A DNA stretch of 32,721 nt from Bacteroidota bacterium. Its GTDB lineage: Bacteria > Bacteroidota > Bacteroidia > NS11-12g > UBA955. Both the position numbers and the translations under genes were made by a program. The notes below the pieces were generated by a model. It ran no database searches. It saw nothing but the letters and a program-made list of their open reading frames with translations, and was not told where the DNA came from. Positions 23,722 to 32,608 of this stretch are shown in pieces; within the stretch, counting starts at the first letter, position 1; every line of letters begins with the position of its first letter. The stretch lies in contig CAUJCT010000035.1 in assembly GCA_963169345.1 (NCBI GenBank), positions 1 through 32,721 of the forward strand. Direction: 5' to 3'.

Positions 23722-23870
23722 TTATCGATGAGCTATGCGACTTAACGTCTTAACAACTTAACGACTTAACATCGAAACAATACGACTTAACAGCGCAGCT
23801 TAACGACTCAACCCCTCTGCCACGAAACAATTCAGCTATTCAGCGCGAAGCAGTTCAGCCTTTCAGCTCT
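23722..23870. repeat. CGACTTAACG and CAGCTATTCAG arrays before glyS
   Basis: GCGACTTAACGTCTTAACAA and further CGACTTAAC units (23730-23815) are followed by the fixed junction ACGAAACAATTCAGC and 9-base CAGCTATTCAGC...CAGTTCAGCCTTTCAG units. The array ends 14 bases before the glyS -7 box. No coding sequence. Confidence 0.75.
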
Positions 23871-23883
23871 TCTTCTTTTTCCT

Positions 23884-23891
23884 TATCTTCG
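23884..23891 (+). promoter_or_regulatory. -7 box for glycyl-tRNA synthetase
   Basis: TATCTTCG (one mismatch to TAnnTTTG) ends 8 bases before the ATG at 23900. The repeat array directly upstream occupies the region where a -33 element would be. Confidence 0.5.
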
Positions 23892-23899
23892 CAGCCGAA

Positions 23900-25441
23900 A
23901 TGAATCAGGAAGAATTATTCAAAAATATCATCTCTCATAGTAAGGAATATGGCTTTATTTTTCAGTCCAGCGAAATTTACGACGGTTTAAGTGCCGTCTA
24001 TGATTACGGTCAAATGGGCGCTGAACTGAAAAAAAATCTTCGCGATTTTTGGTGGAAAAGTATGGTGCAAATGCATCAGAATATCGTAGGTATTGATGCT
24101 GCCATTTTTATGCATCCAACTACCTGGAAAGCCAGTGGTCACGTGGATGCTTTTAATGACCCTTTAATCGATAATAAAGATAGTAAAAAACGTTACAGAG
24201 CCGATGTGCTCATCGAAGATCATATCGCTAAAATATTAGCAAAAGCTGATAAAGAAGTTGAAAAAGCTTCTAAAAAATTTGGAGAGTCTTTCGATGAAGC
24301 CTTATACAGACAAACCAATCCAAGGGTTTTGGAATACATCAGGAAAGCAGAAGAAATTGAAAATCGTTTTAAATCTGCTCTTGAAAATAATCAATTAGAT
24401 GAAGTCAGACAAATCATCATCGACCAGGAAATAGTTTGCCCAATTTCGGGCACAAAAAACTGGACTGAAGTCAGACAGTTCAACTTAATGTTCTCTACTC
24501 AGATGGGCTCTGTATCTGAAGATGCGGGGACTATTTACCTGCGACCAGAAACTGCTCAGGGTATTTTCGTCAATTTTCTTAACGTGCAAAAAACCGGTCG
24601 TATGAAAATACCATTCGGGATCGCTCAAACCGGTAAAGCTTTTAGAAATGAAATAGTCGCCCGTCAGTTTATTTTCCGTATGCGCGAATTCGAACAAATG
24701 GAAATGCAGTTCTTTATCCGACCAGGTACAGAATTACAATGGTACCACTACTGGAAAAATACACGCATGAAATGGCACCAGGCTCTCGGTTTTCCTGAAT
24801 CTAAATACCGTTTCCACGACCATCTTAAGCTGGCTCACTATGCTAAAGCTGCTTGTGATATTGAGTTTGATTTCCCTTTCGGCTTCAAGGAACTGGAGGG
24901 TATTCATAGTCGCTCCGATTTCGACTTGAAACAACACGAACAATTCAGCGGTAAAAAACTGCAGTACTTCGACCCGGAACTCAATGAAAGTTATGTGCCT
25001 TACGTGGTTGAAACATCTATTGGTCTCGACCGTTTGTTCCTGGCAGTGATGTCTCAGGCATATCGCGAAGAAAAACTCGAAGATGGTACTACCCGTGTGG
25101 TGCTGGGCTTGCCTTTTGCACTGGCTCCTGTAAAAATTGCAGTCTTACCTCTTGTGAATAAAGACAATCTCCCTGAAAAGGCGGAAGAAATTGTCAATAT
25201 GCTTAAGTATGATTTCAATGTTTCTACTGAAGCCAAAGACGCTATCGGTAAGCGCTACAGAAGAATGGATGCCATTGGAACACCTTATTGTATCACTGTT
25301 GATTACGAAACTTTAGAAACCAATACAGTGACCCTCAGAAATCGCGATACCATGCAGCAGGAAAGAGTAAACATTGAAGAACTCAAAACTTTATTGTCTA
25401 AAGATTTGAATGTTTCCTCTTTGTTGGAAAAATGCTCTTAA
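23900..25441 (+). CDS. glyS: Glycyl-tRNA synthetase, alpha2 (eukaryote/archaea-like) type
   Basis: The 513-residue class II synthetase is the single-chain dimeric form. Landmarks are the N-terminal FQSSEIYDGLSAVYDYG and LRDFWWKSMV, the CPISGTKNWTEVRQFNLMF segment, motif 2 in IPFGIAQTGKAFRNE and FRMREFEQMEMQFF, motif 3 in VVETSIGLDRLFLAV, and a C-terminal anticodon-binding domain from LPFALAPVKIAVLPL. It charges glycine onto tRNA-Gly in the cytoplasm. The start follows a promoter box by 8 bases. RNase HII follows after 51 bases and may be cotranscribed. Confidence 0.96.
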   Translation: MNQEELFKNIISHSKEYGFIFQSSEIYDGLSAVYDYGQMGAELKKNLRDFWWKSMVQMHQNIVGIDAAIFMHPTTWKASGHVDAFNDPLIDNKDSKKRYRADVLIEDHIAKILAKADKEVEKASKKFGESFDEALYRQTNPRVLEYIRKAEEIENRFKSALENNQLDEVRQIIIDQEIVCPISGTKNWTEVRQFNLMFSTQMGSVSEDAGTIYLRPETAQGIFVNFLNVQKTGRMKIPFGIAQTGKAFRNEIVARQFIFRMREFEQMEMQFFIRPGTELQWYHYWKNTRMKWHQALGFPESKYRFHDHLKLAHYAKAACDIEFDFPFGFKELEGIHSRSDFDLKQHEQFSGKKLQYFDPELNESYVPYVVETSIGLDRLFLAVMSQAYREEKLEDGTTRVVLGLPFALAPVKIAVLPLVNKDNLPEKAEEIVNMLKYDFNVSTEAKDAIGKRYRRMDAIGTPYCITVDYETLETNTVTLRNRDTMQQERVNIEELKTLLSKDLNVSSLLEKCS

Positions 25442-25492
25442 GCTTCAGGGCTTAAATTTGGAATTCAGTTTTCTTTCTTTTTCTTTTGAATT

Positions 25493-26101
25493 ATGAGACT
25501 CCTCGATTACATGCATGCTGATTTGATTGAAGCTGGTTGTGATGAGGCTGGAAGAGGTTGCCTGGCAGGACCTGTATTCGCGGCAGCTGTTGTCATCCCA
25601 CATGGTGTCGATATCCCTGGTCTGAATGATTCTAAACAATTAAGTGAGTCGAAAAGAAAAAAATTGCGCATCGAAATTGAAGAAAAATGTATTTGGTGTG
25701 TGGCGAGTTTACCGCCTTCCGAAATCGATAAAATCAATATTCTGAATGCGTCGATTCGGTCCATGCATTTGGCTCTGGATGGACTCAATGCCGAATTTCA
25801 ACATATTCTGATTGATGGCAATAGATTTAAACCCTATAAAGATGTGCCCTTTACAACTGTCATAAAGGGAGATGGCAAATTTAAATCCATCGCAGCAGCT
25901 TCTGTTTTAGCTAAAACTCACAGAGATGAATACATGGAAAATCTGGCCAAAGAATTTCCGCATTATCATTGGGAAAGTAATAAAGGTTATCCAACAGAAT
26001 CACATAGAAATGCCATCCGGCAGTTTGGTAGCAATGTCCATCACAGAAAGAGCTTTACTTTGCTGCCATCACAACTTGAATTCTGGTCTCTAAATTCTTA
26101 G
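25493..26101 (+). CDS. rnhB: Ribonuclease HII
   Basis: The 202-residue enzyme has the N-terminal acidic signature CDEAGRGCLAGPV (D17, E18), followed by LNDSKQLSESKRKKL, the third acidic site in ILIDGNRF, KGDGKFKSIAAASVLAKTHRD and the GYPTESHRNAIRQFG motif near the end. It cleaves RNA in DNA-RNA hybrids, including single misincorporated ribonucleotides. It lies 51 bases after glyS on the same strand and is convergent with the next gene. The 46-base gap downstream has a 14-bp AT palindrome (TTATTAATTAATAA, 26104-26117) but no GC-rich terminator. Confidence 0.95.
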   Translation: MRLLDYMHADLIEAGCDEAGRGCLAGPVFAAAVVIPHGVDIPGLNDSKQLSESKRKKLRIEIEEKCIWCVASLPPSEIDKINILNASIRSMHLALDGLNAEFQHILIDGNRFKPYKDVPFTTVIKGDGKFKSIAAASVLAKTHRDEYMENLAKEFPHYHWESNKGYPTESHRNAIRQFGSNVHHRKSFTLLPSQLEFWSLNS

Positions 26102-26147
26102 GCTTATTAATTAATAAATTAGATGGTATCGAAGAGTTACTCCTGAT

Positions 26148-27848
26148 TTAGAATATCATAGTGATACCACCAACTACATTAATTCCATATACCGGATAAT
26201 TGTACCAGCGCTGGTATCTGTTGTTGATAAGGTTGTTGGCTTGAATGAAAGCAGATAGTTTCTTTTTAAATCTGAAATCCAAACCTAATGAGATATCGTA
26301 GAAAGCTTTCAGACTGCTACTTGCATAACCAACCTGACCTAAATTATTTCTATCGTAAATACCTGACCTTTGTTTTTGAATGCCCATAGCCATCAAATCA
26401 AAATGAGGATAGATTTTGTCCTTGATGTTAAAACGCATACTTAATCTGGCATCACTGGTTGGCAACTGCCAGGCTTCAGGTTCACCGGTTACAGAATAAT
26501 CATAGAAATTACCAATAAAGCCAACTCTCACCACTTCACTAAAACTGTAATTAAACGCACCTGTAAATCTTAAAACGTTTACCTGTCTGTATTTTACTGT
26601 GAAAGAATTCAGAGAGTCGTATTCTAAAGTGGGATTGCCGGGATTATTGATGGAAATAAACAATGGCATATTGGAAACATCCGAATAATTCAATTCGAAA
26701 CTGGCATCTGCTGTCTGACCAAGTTTGGCGTTTAAACCAATATAAGCTTTGGCATTTTCATACATATTAATCATATCAAATCTCGAAACAAATGGATTGC
26801 TTAGCATCACACTTCTTAGAGTTTGTTTTTGATATCTGCCATCTATTCCCGCATACAGATTGGCCACATTTTCAACAATTGGATAGCTGGCTCTGATAAC
26901 AGGATTAACAAAAGGAATGGCCGAATCAGTACCATTAAAAAACAAGGTGGTGTTAAATCCAACGGTCATTTGCATGCCTTCATATTCGAATTCCATACGA
27001 GGGTCGATTTGAATGAACAAACGTTTTAGCGCTTGTAAAGTATCATTTTTAAATACGTTGTAGTCAAAACCAATAGTACCGCTTAGCAATACTTTCTTCA
27101 GGTCGCTGAAATTTGGAATAGAGCCATATAATTTACTGCTCAGAGCATATTGACTCTCTTTCATTTTATCTATTCCAAAATTGTAAAAGTTAAATTGAGT
27201 GCGGTGCTTCAGTTTTTTATCACTAATAGCAGTGCTGTTGAAATAAGCTCTGGCATCCAGATTATTAATCACACGACCTAAATGCTTCTCAGCTTCTTTA
27301 TTGGATGTATCGTAACCGTAGTAATTGTATTGATTGTTGCGGTAGTTGATATCCATTCCAAGTTCACCTATTTCGGTATATGTTGAAGCATATCCTTTAA
27401 AAGTATGATTGGTAAAGTCAGCGAAAGAGTTGTGTAAAGATGAATTACTTTGCAGGAAGCGGTAATTAACGCCGTAACTGTATTGTTTGCTTTGTTTGTT
27501 GTTGAGATATATTTCTCCTAGAGGGGTATTGATGTTTCCATATCCCAGTTTTACAAAGCTGGTTGGGTAAATGGTTTCTTCTCCTTTTCCAATTTCAGCT
27601 ACCGGAATCGGATTGACAATCTTTTCGGTATTGACCTGATGAGATTTAATTTTATAACTAAATACAACGGGTTTTATGGCCGGTCGTTCAATAACCGGTA
27701 CCGATTCAATTTTTTGCGCCTCCATTAACTTTGGCTTGTAGGCACCAGAAATGGTCAGGTCGCGGTTTGTACTCGTATCCTTATTCCCCTGGGCATTTGC
27801 ATTTGCAGCAAATAAAAGCACTGAGCAAAGTATTAACAATCTCGACAT
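26148..27848 (-). CDS. Outer-membrane beta-barrel protein, TonB-receptor-like without a plug domain
   Basis: The 566-residue product begins with a signal peptide (MSRLLILCSVLLFAANANAQ). A short proline-rich stretch follows (SGAYKPKLMEAQKIESVPV, IERPAIKPVVFSYKI), then a long series of amphipathic strands through to a last strand ending GGITMIF with terminal Phe. Late strands such as FRFKKKLSAFIQANNLINNRY and YYYPVYGINVVGG-like text resemble the end of TonB-dependent receptors. The region where a plug domain would sit is missing, so active uptake is doubtful. Proteins with this AYKP...P...P N-terminus are recurrent in Bacteroidota and unassigned as far as I know. Monocistronic; divergent from tag. 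Confidence 0.72.
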   Translation of the reverse strand: MSRLLILCSVLLFAANANAQGNKDTSTNRDLTISGAYKPKLMEAQKIESVPVIERPAIKPVVFSYKIKSHQVNTEKIVNPIPVAEIGKGEETIYPTSFVKLGYGNINTPLGEIYLNNKQSKQYSYGVNYRFLQSNSSLHNSFADFTNHTFKGYASTYTEIGELGMDINYRNNQYNYYGYDTSNKEAEKHLGRVINNLDARAYFNSTAISDKKLKHRTQFNFYNFGIDKMKESQYALSSKLYGSIPNFSDLKKVLLSGTIGFDYNVFKNDTLQALKRLFIQIDPRMEFEYEGMQMTVGFNTTLFFNGTDSAIPFVNPVIRASYPIVENVANLYAGIDGRYQKQTLRSVMLSNPFVSRFDMINMYENAKAYIGLNAKLGQTADASFELNYSDVSNMPLFISINNPGNPTLEYDSLNSFTVKYRQVNVLRFTGAFNYSFSEVVRVGFIGNFYDYSVTGEPEAWQLPTSDARLSMRFNIKDKIYPHFDLMAMGIQKQRSGIYDRNNLGQVGYASSSLKAFYDISLGLDFRFKKKLSAFIQANNLINNRYQRWYNYPVYGINVVGGITMIF

Positions 27849-27911
27849 ATAGCTTTACAAATAACGCAATAACTTCATAAGTATTACATCTCAATGTATC
27901 CACACTTTGTG

Positions 27912-27919
27912 TATTTTTG
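27912..27919 (+). promoter_or_regulatory. -7 box directly before tag
   Basis: TATTTTTG is an exact TAnnTTTG match ending 4 bases before the ATG at 27924. Because it lies inside the longer in-frame extension (ATG 27894), it argues against that extension and for a leaderless message. Confidence 0.5.
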
Positions 27920-27923
27920 TGCA

Positions 27924-28499
27924 ATGCCGAAACAAAATGAACCCATACGATGTGCCTGGTGTATGAAAGACGACCTTTATAAGGCCTATCACGACCAGGA
28001 GTGGGGACGCCCTTCCAAAGACGATAAACACTTGTTCGAAATGATGATACTGGAATCCTTTCAGGCAGGTTTGAGCTGGTACACTATTCTGAGCAAACGC
28101 GAAAATTTCAGAGATGCATTTGCAGGATTTGATGTTCATAAAGTAGCCGGATTTGATGAAGCTAAAGTTGAAAAACTTATGCATAACGCAGGAATCATAA
28201 GAAACAGACTAAAAATTCTCGCGGCTATTTCCAATGCTAAAAAATTCATAGAGATTCAAAATCAGTTCGGGAGTTTTTCAGATTATATGTGGAGCTTTAC
28301 TCAGCATAAAGTAATAGACAATCAACCAAAGCATCTATCGCAAATTCCAGCTAAAACAGAAATCAGCGATGCAATGGCAGCCGATCTCAAAAAAAGAGGC
28401 TTTAAATTTATGGGTAGTACTGTGTGTTATGCTAAAATGCAAAGCATAGGTATGGTCAACGACCACCTGATGGATTGCTGGGTAAGACAAACACAATAA
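27924..28499 (+). CDS. tag: DNA-3-methyladenine glycosylase I
   Basis: From ATG 27924 the enzyme is 191 residues, the usual length. It shows the Tag zinc-site pattern: C10 in RCAWC and H23 in YHDQEWG near the N-terminus, and the His and Cys of NDHLMDCW near the C-terminus. DKHLFEMMILESFQAGLSWYTIL and LMHNAGIIRNRLKI are the family core with its helix-hairpin-helix fold. It removes 3-methyladenine from alkylated DNA to start base-excision repair. An upstream in-frame ATG (27894) adds ten non-family residues and overlaps the promoter box, so it is rejected. Confidence 0.94.
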   Translation: MPKQNEPIRCAWCMKDDLYKAYHDQEWGRPSKDDKHLFEMMILESFQAGLSWYTILSKRENFRDAFAGFDVHKVAGFDEAKVEKLMHNAGIIRNRLKILAAISNAKKFIEIQNQFGSFSDYMWSFTQHKVIDNQPKHLSQIPAKTEISDAMAADLKKRGFKFMGSTVCYAKMQSIGMVNDHLMDCWVRQTQ

Positions 28500-28518
28500 T
28501 TCTGATTTTTTACCTTAA

Positions 28519-28579
28519 ACAGGACATAATGTCATCGTTTTTAGTTTAAAATGAGTCGAAATAAGACATTTTGACCTGT
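28519..28579. promoter_or_regulatory. Inverted repeat between tag and the small heat-shock gene
   Basis: ACAGGACATAATGTC (28519-28533) and GACATTTTGACCTGT (28565-28579) are inverted copies matching at ACAGG and ATGTC with a variable centre. The left arm also contains the 11-base palindrome GACAT-A-ATGTC. It lies 57-117 bases before the hsp20 ATG. It could be an operator with repeated GACAT half-sites, or an RNA structure ending the tag transcript. The sequence alone does not decide. Confidence 0.4.
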
Positions 28580-28635
28580 TTTTATGCTTGGATTGGAATT
28601 TGAAAACCAATGAGTATAACAAAGAATAATTCATT

Positions 28636-29070
28636 ATGGTACTCATTAAATCAAAACCAGAATCAGCTTTTAATAGCCACTTTTTTCCAGGTTCATTGAA
28701 TTCAGTATTCAATACTTTTTTTGAAGACGCAGGAGTAAAATCCAATGTCAATTTTTTCCCTCAGGCGGATATTATCGAAAAGGGAGACAAATTTGAAATT
28801 CGTCTTGCATTGCCTGGAATTAAAAAAGAAGATGTGAAAATTGCCCTTGAAGGCGACATGTTGAACATCGAAGGAGAGCGCAAGTCGGAAATCAACGAAG
28901 AAAAGGAAAAATTTGTGAGAAGAGAATTCAGCTATGGCAAATTCAGCAGAAGTTTTAATGTATCCAACCTCGATAAGTCGAGTATTGAAGCAGCTTTCGA
29001 GCATGGTATACTCACCGTTTCAATTGCAAAATCGAAGCTTGAGAAAAACAATATTATAGAAATAAAGTAG
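28636..29070 (+). CDS. Small heat-shock protein, Hsp20/alpha-crystallin family
   Basis: The 144-residue protein has a short N-terminal arm and an alpha-crystallin domain at about 38-135, with FFPQADIIEKGDKFEIRLAL, the LPGIKKEDVKIALEGDMLNI block and the AFEHGILTVSI signature (A-x3-G-I-L). A C-terminal NIIEIK tail could serve as the I-x-I oligomerisation motif. It acts as an ATP-independent holdase that keeps unfolding proteins soluble. It has its own terminator downstream and an unusual inverted repeat upstream that may be regulatory. Confidence 0.93.
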   Translation: MVLIKSKPESAFNSHFFPGSLNSVFNTFFEDAGVKSNVNFFPQADIIEKGDKFEIRLALPGIKKEDVKIALEGDMLNIEGERKSEINEEKEKFVRREFSYGKFSRSFNVSNLDKSSIEAAFEHGILTVSIAKSKLEKNNIIEIK

Positions 29071-29127
29071 GGTAGAAGTTTCATTTTTAAATGATCAGTG
29101 CTGAGATGCTCTGTTTAGTATGTGTGT

Positions 29128-29167
29128 AGGCAAGTGGGAGAGTTATATCGAGCACTTGCCTTTTTTT
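29128..29167 (+). terminator. Intrinsic terminator after hsp20
   Basis: AGGCAAGTG and CACTTGCCT form a perfect 9-bp stem with a 16-base loop, followed by TTTTTT. The rest of the 302-base gap up to the receiver gene is AT-rich, with no other feature I can support except a possible 21-codon leader frame from ATG 29339. Confidence 0.82.
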
Positions 29168-29372
29168 ATTAAACAATTTTATCATTCATCATTTAAACAC
29201 TTTTGCATCTTTCAAGCATCTTTTTGAATCAATTCAATCCTGTAAGTCTGAACACATTTTTATTATATTTTAAAATAATTCATATTTAATGTTGAAAGTG
29301 ATAGTAAAAATTAATAGTATTGAACAGACTTTAGTCAAATGAAAAAAACGAACAAACAAACATTAACATACC

Positions 29373-29771
29373 TTGAAAAAATTAGACACTGTTTACATTA
29401 TTGATGATGATGAAGTAATTGTATATCTTACTAATAAACTGATTGCTTCGGCAGATTTCTGTGAAAACGTCGAAAACTTTTTCGATGCACAGTCGGCATT
29501 GGATAAGTTGAATGAAATACACAGCACAGGTGGGAAGCTCCCGGATGCTATATTAATAGACATCAATATGCCGGTTATGAATGGATGGCAATTTATAGAG
29601 ACATTTCAGAAGACCACTGATTTCAGGAAAATACCCTGCTTTATATTTACGACTTCAATTGATACAGCAGATAAGAACAAAGCATTGAAGTATAAAATCA
29701 TTCGCGATTTCATCACCAAACCACTGACCCATCAAAAACTGGATAAAATTCTCAGAATGGCAGACAGATAA
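29373..29771 (+). CDS. Stand-alone response-regulator receiver domain
   Basis: The 132-residue protein is a complete CheY-like receiver without an output domain. The acidic pocket is IIDDDE (D11-D13), the phosphoacceptor is D63 in LIDINMPVMNGW, the switch Thr is in IFTTS (T93/T94) and the Lys is K116 in ITKPLT. It would be phosphorylated by a histidine kinase encoded elsewhere. The start must be TTG at 29373, because an in-frame TAA (29364-29366) lies just upstream and the beta-1 strand follows at once. A 21-codon frame beginning ATG at 29339 overlaps its start out of frame. No cognate kinase is adjacent. Confidence 0.92.
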   Translation: MKKLDTVYIIDDDEVIVYLTNKLIASADFCENVENFFDAQSALDKLNEIHSTGGKLPDAILIDINMPVMNGWQFIETFQKTTDFRKIPCFIFTTSIDTADKNKALKYKIIRDFITKPLTHQKLDKILRMADR

Positions 29772-29992
29772 ATAAGGGGCATTTTATAATTTCATATTCA
29801 GAAATGACTCTGAGGTATGGATTCTAAGGGAGAGAAATCCTGGTAATCATAAATTAACAAAAATAAAATAAAATTGTTTTTGTAGAGTTAAGAGATTGAA
29901 TAAAAGGAGATTAACGATAGTTTTTCCTTGATTTTCACACGAAAAACCTATCTGCGATTTTATTTTTATTTTTTAATTCTATTTATCTGTTG

Positions 29993-30000
29993 TACCTTTG
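29993..30000 (+). promoter_or_regulatory. -7 box for the RRM protein
   Basis: TACCTTTG is an exact TAnnTTTG match 41 bases before the ATG at 30042, leaving a short leader that holds a hairpin. No clear TTG -33 element is visible. Confidence 0.6.
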
Positions 30001-30005
30001 ATAAA

Positions 30006-30021
30006 TCTGGAAAAATCCAGA
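30006..30021 (+). promoter_or_regulatory. Leader hairpin followed by a T-rich run
   Basis: TCTGGA-AAAA-TCCAGA is a perfect 6-bp hairpin, followed 3 bases later by a T-rich stretch (TTTTATTTTTTTT). Its place in the leader of an RNA-binding protein gene makes it a candidate for attenuation or autoregulation. The stem is short for a terminator. Confidence 0.4.
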
Positions 30022-30041
30022 CGATTTTATTTTTTTTAGTA

Positions 30042-30359
30042 ATGAACATTTATGTAGGTAATCTTAGCTTCAAAGCCAGCGAGCAAGATATTCAAGACCT
30101 ATTCGCCCCGTTCGGCGATGTTAGCTCGGCACGAATCATTAAAGACAAGTTCACAGGTCGTTCACGTGGATTTGCTATCGTTGAAATGAACGACGACTCG
30201 TCAGCCAATGCTGCTATTGGTGCTTTACATGAAAAAACTTTCATGGATCGCAACCTGGTAGTCAATGAAGCTCGCCCTCGTGAAAACAACTCTTCCTCTA
30301 ACAACAGAGGCGGTGGTGGTGGTTTCAACAGAGGTGGTGGCGGTGGTAGACGATATTAA
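30042..30359 (+). CDS. RRM-type RNA-binding protein with glycine-rich tail
   Basis: From ATG 30042 the product is 105 residues: one RNA recognition motif (RNP2 IYVGNL at 3-8, RNP1 RGFAIVEM at 42-49) and a Gly/Arg/Asn tail (NNRGGGGGFNRGGGGGRRY). Such small RRM proteins are common in Bacteroidota and cyanobacteria. They bind single-stranded RNA, and several act as global post-transcriptional regulators or cold-shock factors. A longer in-frame extension to 29928 overlaps the promoter and encodes a non-RRM hydrophobic segment, so it is rejected. A strong terminator follows 19 bases after the stop, making it monocistronic. Confidence 0.94.
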   Translation: MNIYVGNLSFKASEQDIQDLFAPFGDVSSARIIKDKFTGRSRGFAIVEMNDDSSANAAIGALHEKTFMDRNLVVNEARPRENNSSSNNRGGGGGFNRGGGGGRRY

Positions 30360-30378
30360 TCGCTAATTCTCGCAAACT

Positions 30379-30407
30379 AAAAGCACGGTTAATCGCCGTG
30401 CTTTTTT
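30379..30407 (+). terminator. Intrinsic terminator after the RRM gene
   Basis: AAAAGCACGG and CCGTGCTTTT form a stem of up to 10 bp with a 6-base loop (TTAATC to TTAATCG), followed by T residues. From here to 30630 the gap is AT-rich with nothing further that I can support. Confidence 0.92.
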
Positions 30408-30633
30408 GTTGTCTTTTGTTTCGATTTCTCTCCTTTTGCTCTTTTTAAACGCGTATGCTCTTTTAGACATTATAAGTTCATCAAAGAGGATAAGCTCTAA
30501 AAATTGACTAATATTAGTCCCGATTTTATATTAAAAATCTGACGCAATCTACTGTAAAACAGATGGTTATTACTGTATAAATTCAGTATCAAAAAATGTG
30601 GAATAAATTGAAGTTTTTATCAATTATTCTCCT

Positions 30634-30641
30634 TACTTTTG
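30634..30641 (+). promoter_or_regulatory. Promoter for atpDC
   Basis: TACTTTTG is an exact -7 box. A TTG at 30608-30610 lies 23 bases upstream of it, within the range accepted for the -33 element of Bacteroidota promoters. The ATG of atpD is 30 bases downstream of the box. Confidence 0.6.
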
Positions 30642-30671
30642 CACCAATTTTTAAAAACCCACATATTTTAA

Positions 30672-32180
<1,509 letters not shown>

Positions 32181-32185
32181 GCCTT

Positions 32186-32416
32186 ATGCAAGTTGATATT
32201 TTAACTCCGGACGCAACATTATTTTCAGGTGAAGCTAAGATTGTCACTCTTCCTGGTGTCAATGGAAGTTTCCAGATAATGAATATGCACGCACCTCTTA
32301 TTTCAGCTCTCACTTTCGGTAATGTCATTGTCGATAATGGTTCTGAAAAACACGAGTTTCCTGTAAAAGGCGGAATCGTTGAAGTGCTGGACAATAAAAT
32401 TGTAATCTTGGCTTAA
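32186..32416 (+). CDS. atpC: F1 ATP synthase subunit epsilon, short form
   Basis: The 76-residue product covers only the N-terminal beta-sandwich: VDILTPDATLFSGEAKIVTLPG, FQIMNMHAPLISAL, and GGIVEVLDNKIVILA at the end. The C-terminal helical hairpin of the usual 130-140 residue epsilon, which inhibits ATP hydrolysis, is absent. Short epsilon subunits are usual in Bacteroidota, and the stop is followed closely by a terminator, so this is not a recent truncation. It connects the gamma subunit to the c-ring in the rotor. Confidence 0.95.
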   Translation: MQVDILTPDATLFSGEAKIVTLPGVNGSFQIMNMHAPLISALTFGNVIVDNGSEKHEFPVKGGIVEVLDNKIVILA

Positions 32417-32437
32417 GCTAAGTCATCTAAAATATTT

Positions 32438-32470
32438 AAGCCCGAGGTAATTTTACTTCGGGCTTTTTTT
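32438..32470 (+). terminator. Intrinsic terminator after atpC
   Basis: AAGCCCGAGGTA and TACTTCGGGCTT pair as a 12-bp stem (one G-U) and are followed by a run of seven T. It ends the two-gene atpDC transcript. Confidence 0.93.
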
Positions 32471-32497
32471 ATGTTTATGAATGGGTTGTGTGAACGC

Positions 32498-32607
32498 AGG
32501 TAGATCGCAGAAATGGGAAGGAACACGCAGAATACACAGAAAAGGATGAGACCTTTGACACGGCTATTGGTTTGCTTGCGCAAACTGGAAGGCGCGGATG
32601 CTAACGT
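32498..32607 (+). repeat. Dispersed ~100-bp element, copy
   Basis: It reads GGTAGATCGCAGAAATGGG, ACACGCAGAATACACAGAA, TTTGACACGGCTATTG, the core GTTTGCTTGCGCAAAC and a GCGGATGCTAACGTGA end. It begins about 28 bases after the atpC terminator and is followed at once by another copy. Confidence 0.85.
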
Positions 32608-32608
32608 G

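Noticed and set aside
26104..26117. TTATTAATTAATAA palindrome as a terminator for rnhB
   Set aside because: It is purely AT and would form a very weak stem; chance in AT-rich DNA is likely.
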